NCBI GenBank assembly: GCA_946902985.2
Contig: OX336389.2
Coordinates: 132,112,844-132,176,843 of the forward strand
Length of the DNA stretch: 64,000 nucleotides
From: Meconema thalassinum
Lineage: Eukaryota; Arthropoda; Insecta; Orthoptera; Tettigoniidae
Direction: 5' to 3'
The notes under the pieces are model-generated. The model was given only the letters and a program-made list of their open reading frames with translations. It did not search any database and was not told the origin of the DNA. Positions 57,352 through 64,000 of the stretch are shown here, in pieces (the first letter of the stretch is position 1; each line of letters starts with the position of its first letter). The translations under genes were made by a program, and so were the position numbers.

Positions 57352-57570
57352 ACCTGTGGGGAGCGTGATGGCGCAGGTGCTTAGCTGCTTGTCTTTACCC
57401 GGACGGCTGGGGTTCAAATCCCGGTGACAGCTGAGGTTGGAATTTTCACCTGAAAAATCACGTGGCGTCAGGAAGGGCATTCGGCCTTAAATCCCCGGCC
57501 AAAACCAAAATGAGCCTGGTTGGCTCCGGCGATTCAAACTAATAGGGAAAACCCGAAGAAAGAAAGGTAA
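57352..57570 (+). repeat. tRNA-derived SINE
   Basis: Head GTGATGGCGCAGGTGCTTAG with B-box GGTTCAAATCCCGG (57,411-57,424), then GAAGGGCATTCGGCC and GGCGATTCAAACTAATAGGG. A distinct head class among the SINEs here. Confidence 0.8.
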
Positions 57571-57944
57571 CTCACCAGTAATAGTAAACATTGGGTGGAG
57601 GTGTTGAAGAAGTCAGGATGGCCAACCCTTGCCATGGTTCACCAATTCCCCCTAAAAAGTTTTACCTGTCAAGACTCAGTCTACCCTGTTGCAGCCTTTA
57701 GAAAAAATAATCGAACCGGGGCCTCTGTGGTCACAGTGGACTTTTATTCATGATGCTTTTTAAACAAACGTAGGCTTGCATACTACCGCTGGCTTGAATC
57801 TGCACAGAGACACTGGCTTTGGTTTGCGTAGTGTGCCTTGCTGATAACAGCACAGCGATCTTGTCAGGAAGTTTCATATTACTCATTTGCTTGATAGCGG
57901 ACGTGCTCTGCACATGACTAGATCGTTGTTAGGTTTGACAAAGG

Positions 57945-58090
57945 CTTAGTGAAGCTTATGGCAACCTTGAAATGAATGTCATGGTATAGTCGGGGTTGGA
58001 AGCCAAGACCTTAGGGTTGACAACCAAGTAGGTTAACCACTACACGGTGATATGGTCAAATAATAATGTAACAGAACATATAGAAACGTT
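57945..58090 (-). repeat. tRNA-derived body, related to the right-end composite unit
   Basis: Plus-strand GTTGGAAGCCAAGACCTTAG, then TTAACCACTACACGG and GTTTTCTATAGTTTAACG, match in order the segments at 63,110-63,220 and 63,680-63,795. Minus-strand reading gives CGTGTAGTGGTTAACC then CTTGGCTTCCAACC, an A-box/B-box-like pair. Confidence 0.7.
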
Positions 58091-61000
58091 TTCTATAGTT
58101 TAACGAATTGGCATACCATGAGAGGTGTAGGTAATGGAAATTGAATCCTTAGCTGATGATTATACTACTTTCCATGCGCACGTATAAGCTATCATGTTAG
58201 AAAAAGAATGGTATGGCTTGTTTTAAACGGAGAATAATAATTGTGTTTACTGTGAAACACAAATCTGAATTTAAAATAATTAATTTAAAATAATTAATTT
58301 AAAATTAACTAATTTAAAATTAGTTTAGTACGCTGAAGTTAAAATGAATAATGATCGCGTTACAGACAGCCAGTTTCAAAGCCATGAGAACTAAGTGAAC
58401 AAAGTATAAAATTCATGAGCCAGTGAGGAATTCAACATGCTGTCCTTTGGACAAGAGAGAAGCGTTCTACAGCGACCCTCAATGGTTTGGGTCATCGTAA
58501 AAATGAAAATTAAATCTAAGCTATATGCTAGAAGAAGAAATGGAAAACAATTGGTCAAATAAAGGACAGAAGGAATAAAAATGGCCCTCAACCCTCAAGC
58601 ATAAGGATTGAGGGAGTTGGAAGGAAGGAGAGCCATGAAAGGCAGATAAAAAGTATACTAGGAGTGGCTTTGCCCCAGAGGTAATGGATAAAGAGGAGGA
58701 AAACTGGACTCAGCTCAGAAATCCCTTGGGGTCGCCAACTTCCAAACTGATCAGCCCTTGAGGGTGTAGCCATATGCAGAGTGCACCGCAAGTGGTGGGG
58801 CTTCTTGAGGGGGCTTGGGCAAAAGACAGGGAATAACATGAAAATAAAAAAAGCAAGGCTGCCTCCTCAGGATATCAGAAAAAAATAAATAAACCAGGGC
58901 CAATGAAGTTGCAAAAGGAAGAGACTCCCTAGGGCTCGGATACCCTAATCATGTTGAGGTCGGTAGAGAACAAGAGTTGAGCAAGTGTGGTCGACAGGAA
59001 ATAAGACAGAGAGGAGCCTAGCACAAGTTAGTGGAAGCAATGACGGTCTCAGCTGGGACTCCGTGATCGTCAACCTACATGACACTAGATATAACGCCCA
59101 GGGGGGGAATTAAAGACCTCTATTGTTTTATATCACATGGCATGCCTTATAATGCAATACTGGCCCTAGGGTGTGCAAAATTGTATTAGAAACTCAGCTA
59201 ATAATAGTGTGCTTGCCCATGATTATTTTCCCAAGGACTGATAACCATGATTTCCAAGCCCCTAAGTAAGACAAAAAACAAATGATTTTCATTTTCCAAT
59301 GAGTTGGGGTGAGGTGAGGTGGGTTTTCTATACACCAAACTGATGTGGTTTCCCACTTCTACTCCAGGCAAATGCACATTTGATGTTAAGAATAGTCAAA
59401 TGGTTTGCAACTGCCCAATGCTAGGACCTGATTAGTGGCTTTTAAAAAATGGAATGGAGTACACTTCCCCCAAAACCAACAAGAGGAGTGTTCGATCCCC
59501 ACAACAACCATCCATAAAGTCAATATAAATGACTATGCACTTCAGCTCATGACGGTCTCCTCTCTCCAATCCTACCCCTTGCTGGTGAAAGACACACTCT
59601 AATACAACCATCATAGTGACAGGTTATCTGTTAAATACCTAACTATCCCCAGATTTACCTTAAATTTTCCTAAAATCCACTACATTTTCCGAAAATTGAC
59701 CAAATGACACAACATTCCAGCAAAATTCAACAAATGACTACCAGATTTATTGAAATTCCATTGATTTACCTAAGCATGGTTTAAACTACCTCAAATTCAT
59801 ATAAAATTAGACGAATATAGATGAAAATTCACTAAAATTTACCGAATTTAGCCAAGTGGTGTACAAACCATGAAATTTATCCAATTTTTTAAATTAAAAT
59901 TGACTACATGTACTCGAAAATTTCATAATATTCCCTTTACATGTATGCTTTTTGTTGTTGTTGTTGTTGTTGTTGTTGTTTCGTTTACCATACTCTCTGA
60001 AGACAAATACCTCAACATGAATTTCTCTTAGGCTAGGAGCTCTACATTCGATATGATAGCTGAGTTTCATTTCCCATAAACTTGTCACTGAGGCGGGTGT
60101 CAGGAAAAGGCATTCAGCTGTAAAAACCACACTCTCACATAGACTTTCATAACCTCTTACGTTGAGGTTCCTAACGCTAACGACATTGAATGATTGAACG
60201 GTTTCCTTTTCACTATTCCTGTCTATACTTTCCTCTTTAAGGTTGCGAGATGTTTGCAAGATTCCTAAAATGCAATTAAATGTAATAAATACCTTAAGAT
60301 GGTTTCATTGGTTTAATGATAATGGTGTTGATGATTGTTATATATACGTGAAGACTAATTTTTTTAGGTCTTGACTGGCCTTGCAATAAGAATTGACTAA
60401 CCACACATGAGTTACCTATGAGGGAAACATTTTAGCCCACTATGTTGGTTATTGACCAGTGAGTACAGTTGTAGAAAGTTGTTTATTATTATTTTTTTGA
60501 AATCATATACAACAGAGGCTTAAACCTATAGACAAACCGTGTGACCATGTTTGTTAAACATGACATTATACCAGAGACAATTAGGAAACTTGTGTAGAGC
60601 TTACCAAAAATAATGTTGTGTAACAGTAAATGCTAGTCAACAAACAGTTATGCCATACTAAAAAATCATCATACAATACCTGAGAGAGCTCTTCTAAAAG
60701 TATTAATGCGTAACATGTTTCCACTCGCTTGCTATATATTTTTCGGCGTGGGAATGATTCTCAAGAAATGAAATGCAAATGGAACTGAAATGCAACACAA
60801 ACGAATAATGAGCGCGCGCGGTGATTGAGATTGATAACATGACGTACTGTCGGTTATGTAGCTATGTGGAATGTTTATCACATATGGTTTACTTCAAGGT
60901 TTGGAGATCCCATTAAAGATATTCCTACAATAAATGATTTTCAAGTTGTCGTTCTATGGCGTGAAATTATTTAATATATGATATTTGCTAAAAGGATTTA

Positions 61001-61320
61001 CCACTGGAATTATTTTACAAGTAGTTATTTTAATGACCAACAGAGTTCACTGTTAAGAAGGTAGATCCCTATGTGGAATGTAGGATAACATGTTATACAT
61101 GATACGTGACAACTGTAAGGCTTGTGATTTTTAAGATGCCTTTATCCCTATATTAATCACCCAGTTTGCAATACTGATAACTGCAATGTTACTGAAAAAA
61201 AATTGAAACAAAACAAAAACCGGCATTGAAAAACCAAAAAGTGGTTGAGCATATATATAGTGGGGAAAAGAAAAGTTTTGTAAACACTAATGTCCAACAA
61301 GACTAATTAAATCAGTAACT
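58091..61320. other. No gene seen; minor repeats
   Basis: Contains a (TTG)n run at 59,952-59,979 and SINE-like debris at about 59,340-59,400 (TGGTTTCCCACTTCTACTCC). A block of A-rich degenerate repeats at 59,640-59,870 has TTACC / AAATTCA words recurring every ~20-30 bases. No ORF is recognisable. Confidence 0.45.
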
Positions 61321-61409
61321 GTCAGGGTGGCCGAGTGGTTAAGGCGTTTGACTTAAGATCAAATTTCCAAATATATAAGGAAGCAAGGGTTCGAATCCCT
61401 TCCCTGACA
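61321..61409 (+). tRNA. tRNA-Leu (anticodon UAA)
   Basis: A complete cloverleaf can be drawn. The acceptor GTCAGGG (61,321-61,327) pairs with CCCTGAC (61,402-61,408), with discriminator A at 61,409. The D arm is GCCGAGTGGTTAAGGC. The anticodon stem TTTGA/TCAAA encloses loop CTTAAGA with anticodon TAA. A long class II variable arm (TTTCC…GGAAG, 61,364-61,384) is present, as expected for leucine. The T arm is AAGGG-TTCGAAT-CCCTT. Unlike the SINE heads it has matched acceptor arms and no attached 3' body, so it is probably functional. CCA is not encoded, as usual in eukaryotes. A T-run at about 61,470 is a weak pol III stop candidate. Confidence 0.93.
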
Positions 61410-61593
61410 TAACTATTGCTTGAACATGCAAGAAAACAAGAAATATACACAAACTATGTTTATCAATTTAATCATTTTTTTTACAAGAGATAGACACACA
61501 CAATACAGCTCTTTTGGTTTATCATTTCTTTTAAACATAACACTTGTTGAAAATTATTTTTTTAGGGGATGGGGGTGTTGCTGCGTTGACCCA

Positions 61594-62427
61594 TCACACG
61601 ATAATAGCAGCTTTACGAAGTTCATTTTCTATATTTAATAGCTCTTTCTCATAACCAATATGACCAAGCTGTTTACAGGCATGCAAGAGCTGTAGACGTT
61701 CGACTAATATATTAGGATCGTTCCATTTACTATTTTTTATGAATGGTTTCAGAATCTCGGAAAGCAGTTCATCATTATCACCATTAATATGATTATCATC
61801 ATCATTATTATAATCATTTTCATAATGATGATCATTATCATCGTTATCATTACCATGATAATTTCCACCTGTGTCCACAGTCTGTTCAATGGTTTGAGTT
61901 GTCTTTGATAGTGTTGAAAGCTTCTTTTTAGATGTGCTAGAATGCTTTAACATTGTTATGTTATTATTACCACTATTACCTTTCCCCACTAACTTTCTGA
62001 TGGGGTATATTGTCTCTGATAGGGTTGAGGGCTTTTGAGATGTGGGTGCATGTCTGAACATGGGTTTCACAGGAGGTGTTAAAGTTTTCTCATTAAACAA
62101 CTCGCTAACAGCATGAGTGCGTTGTAGTGTATTAAACTTGAGGTTAATATTATCTTGAGTAGTACTATCTTTCTCTTGGACTTGGTTTCTTGCTTTGGTT
62201 TGGGTTTTCCTTACATTTAGACTAGCATGATTATTAAGTTTACATTCATGATTGTTTGAAGAAAGTACGTCCAATTCTTTTGTTTTAAGCATTCCTCGAC
62301 ACTGTTTCGATCGTTGCTTTGAACAGCGCCAAATAACAGTTCCATTTTTATTGCTTCGTTTCACAATATATGAATATCCTTTATAGTATGCATAAGGCTT
62401 ACCATACCTAGTCACTGATACTTCCAT
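61594..62427 (-). CDS. FLYWCH-type zinc-finger protein
   Basis: A 277-residue frame from the ATG at 62,427; an upstream TTG at 62,466 is less likely. Residues 4-62 match a FLYWCH finger: RYGKPYAYYKGYSYIVKR, then VIWRCSKQRSKQCRGML, and SSNNHEC. Zinc ligands would be C35, C43 and H60 plus C62 in place of the usual second His. A low-complexity K/T/S region follows. Next is a D/N/H-rich run (about 184-220) encoded by ATC/ATT-like triplets, and then a helical C-terminus (LVERLQLLHACKQLGHIGYE, then KELLNIENELRKAA). FLYWCH domains bind DNA or proteins and occur in chromatin factors and in transposon-derived proteins. No introns are evident, so this may be a single exon or a domesticated transposon gene; I cannot tell which. 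Confidence 0.72.
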   Translation of the reverse strand: MEVSVTRYGKPYAYYKGYSYIVKRSNKNGTVIWRCSKQRSKQCRGMLKTKELDVLSSNNHECKLNNHASLNVRKTQTKARNQVQEKDSTTQDNINLKFNTLQRTHAVSELFNEKTLTPPVKPMFRHAPTSQKPSTLSETIYPIRKLVGKGNSGNNNITMLKHSSTSKKKLSTLSKTTQTIEQTVDTGGNYHGNDNDDNDHHYENDYNNDDDNHINGDNDELLSEILKPFIKNSKWNDPNILVERLQLLHACKQLGHIGYEKELLNIENELRKAAIIV

Positions 62428-62489
62428 ATCAACTGTCAAGCACAAACTAATCTCTAGTAAAGACAACTTGGTAATAACAACAATAGTTT

Positions 62490-62765
62490 AATGTGGGAGC
62501 ATATATACATGCAAAAAGTGGGAGCAAAGGTGGGGGGTAAAAAGTGGGAGCAAAAAGTGAGAGCAAATGTGGGAGAAAAACATAACTGTGAGCAAAAAGT
62601 GGGAGCAAATATGGGATCAAATGTGGGAGCAAAGCAAATATATAAAAAAAGTGGGAGCAAATATGCTAACAAATATGTCAACAAATATACCAGCAAAAGT
62701 AAATACACAAGTCAATATAGATTCAAGTGCAAAGAAAATATGTAAGCAAATATGAGAGCAAAAAT
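62490..62765 (+). repeat. GTGGGAGCAAA minisatellite, block 1
   Basis: An 11-base unit GTGGGAGCAAA with variants (GTGAGAGCAAA, ATATGGGAGCAAA, CAACAAATATG) repeats roughly 20 times. It begins about 60 bases beyond the presumed 5' end of the FLYWCH ORF. Reading frames through it arise from the repeat. Confidence 0.9.
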
Positions 62766-62805
62766 ATTGTTTTTCTAAAACAACTAGACATAACAAACTT
62801 AGTCA

Positions 62806-63074
62806 TAACCTAACCTAACCTAACCTAACCTCACCTAACCTCACCTAACCTCACCTAACCTAACCTAACCTAACCTAACCTAACCTCACCTCACCTAACC
62901 TCACCTCACCTAACTTCACCTAACCTAACCTAACCTAACCTAACTTAACTTCACCTAATCTAACTTGACTGAACTTTACCTAACCTAACCCATCATAACT
63001 TCACCTAACCTAACCCATCATAACTTCACCTAATCTAACTTTACCTAATCTAACTTCACCTAACCTAACTTTCA
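62806..63074 (+). repeat. CCTAA/CCTCA telomere-like array, block 1
   Basis: Long runs of CCTAA (complement TTAGG, the insect telomere motif) are mixed with CCTCA, CTTAA and CTTCA variants. The first ~130 bases are the purest and the array decays to the right. Orientation would place the chromosome end to the left if this were a true terminus, which the flanking unique sequence contradicts. I therefore call it interstitial. Confidence 0.88.
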
Positions 63075-63360
63075 ACTCACAGATCAAAATTAAATTCTAG
63101 GCATAGTTGAGTTGGAACCCAAGACTTCAGGGATAACACACAAGTATACTAGCCAATACACCGCAAAATGGGCAAATTATCATGCAACACAACATAAAGT
63201 AAAAGTTTCCTGTAGTGTAACTCATTGGCTGTCAACCATAGTTTGGGAATTCAAACCCAAGACCTCAGGACTTTTGTTTTGAACATTATCAGAAATATTA
63301 TTCCATTTACATTTTGCTGCTGCTGCTTATAGTTATAAGAGTTGGCATTAATATGGAAAG
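63075..63360 (-). repeat. Composite-unit body with tRNA-derived segment, copy 1
   Basis: The segment from CTCACAGATCAAAATTAAAT to GTTGGCATTAATATGG recurs at 63,645-63,930. On the minus strand it carries an A-box/B-box-like pair (TGTATTGGCTAGTATA at about 63,145-63,160; TCTTGGGTTCCAACTC at about 63,112-63,127). A related sequence is at 57,945-58,090. Confidence 0.85.
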
Positions 63361-63556
63361 CAAAAAAAAATGTGGGAGCAAAAAGTGGGTGGAAAACGTG
63401 TAAGCAGAAGTGGGAGCAAACAAGTGTGAGCAAATATGGGAGCAGAAAGTGGGAGCAAATGTGAAAGCAAAAGTGGGAGCAAAAAGAGCGAGCAAAAGTG
63501 AGTGTACAAAGTAGGAGCAAAATGTGTGAGTAAAAAGTGGGGGCAAATGTGGTGTT
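63361..63556 (+). repeat. GTGGGAGCAAA minisatellite, block 2
   Basis: Same 11-base unit and variants as 62,490-62,765, about 16 copies, with poly-A at the start. Confidence 0.9.
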
Positions 63557-63569
63557 TTACTAAAACAAT

Positions 63570-63645
63570 CTCCCCTAACCTAACCTAAACTAACTTCACC
63601 CAACCTAATTTCACCTAACCTAACTTTACTTAACCTAACCTTCCA
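63570..63645 (+). repeat. CCTAA telomere-like array, block 2
   Basis: A shorter and more degenerate CCTAA/CTTCACC run in the same orientation and the same position relative to the minisatellite and body as block 1. Confidence 0.85.
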
Positions 63646-63930
63646 ACTCTCAGATCAAAAATTAAATTCTGGCCATAGTCGAGTTGGAACCCAAAACCTC
63701 TGAGATAACACCCAAGTATACTAGCCACTACATCGCGAAATGGGCAAATTATCATGCAACACAACACAAAAATAAAAAGTTTTCTGTAGTGTAACTCATT
63801 GGCTGACATTCATAGTTGAGAATTCAAACCCAAGACCTCAGGACTTTTGTTTTAAACATTATCAGAAATATTATTCCATTTACATTTTGCTGTTGCTTAT
63901 AGTTATAAGAGTTGGCATTAATATGGGAGC
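63646..63930 (-). repeat. Composite-unit body, copy 2
   Basis: Near-identical order of motifs to 63,075-63,360. It ends in GTTGGCATTAATATGGGAGC and passes directly into a third minisatellite block (63,925-63,960), so the composite unit continues toward the window edge. Confidence 0.87.
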
Positions 63931-64000
63931 AAAAGTGAAAGCAAAAAGTGGGTGCAAGCATGACTGGTTGTAGAGACTTTCATATCAACAAATACACATA

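Noticed and set aside
62806..63074. True chromosome end
   Set aside because: Unique and repeat sequence lies on both sides, the array is degenerate, and it recurs at 63,570, so it is interstitial.

Overview
The window looks like intergenic DNA from a very large, AT-rich, repeat-dense insect genome. Three signs support this. Telomere-type CCTAA/TTAGG runs (the insect motif) occur near the right end. Several tRNA-headed SINE families with target-site duplications are scattered throughout. Gypsy, RTE-like LINE, hAT and P-element sequences are nested in one another. A polyneopteran, probably orthopteran, host fits best; that is inference from the repeat families and was not checked against a database. 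No operons or prokaryotic features are present.

Layout. 1-6.2 kb: old dispersed repeats, plus a broken P-element transposase (about 2.3-3.15 kb) lying between two ~530-bp inverted arms. 6.2-9.9 kb: a nearly full-length but frameshifted RTE-like LINE on the minus strand. 10,843-23,175: a complete Ty3/Gypsy LTR retrotransposon on the minus strand. It has 2.7-kb, almost identical LTRs, a CTAA target duplication, and gag and pol frames interrupted by three in-frame stops. 24.7-26.1 kb: two tandem copies of a non-autonomous repeat called family E here. 26.2-33.9 kb: a second LINE copy split by a 4,538-bp TG...CA insertion flanked by GTAC, interpreted as a giant solo LTR. 33.9-35.1 kb: a hAT element containing a third, 5'-truncated LINE copy. 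35.7-36.7 kb: a hAT-like MITE containing a SINE. 37.2-38.4 kb: a ~126-bp satellite with dimeric higher-order structure. 38.4-39.5 kb: a family E copy with a LINE 3' tail inserted beside it. 40.6-45.0 kb: a SINE split by a second GTAC-flanked giant LTR-like insertion of 3,905 bp. 45-54 kb: SINEs, TATAA microsatellites and old dispersed repeats. 54-57.2 kb: ATC/ATT microsatellites and two tandem-repeat blocks. 57.3-61.3 kb: SINEs and unannotated DNA.

The only features likely to be host genes are at the right end: a well-formed tRNA-Leu(UAA) at 61,321-61,409 and a minus-strand FLYWCH zinc-finger ORF at 61,594-62,427. To their right is a composite tandem unit, repeated twice. It combines a GTGGGAGCAAA minisatellite, a CCTAA/CCTCA telomere-like run and a tRNA-derived SINE-like body. 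The rest of the window records repeated transposition, and the nesting gives a relative order of insertion at several places.
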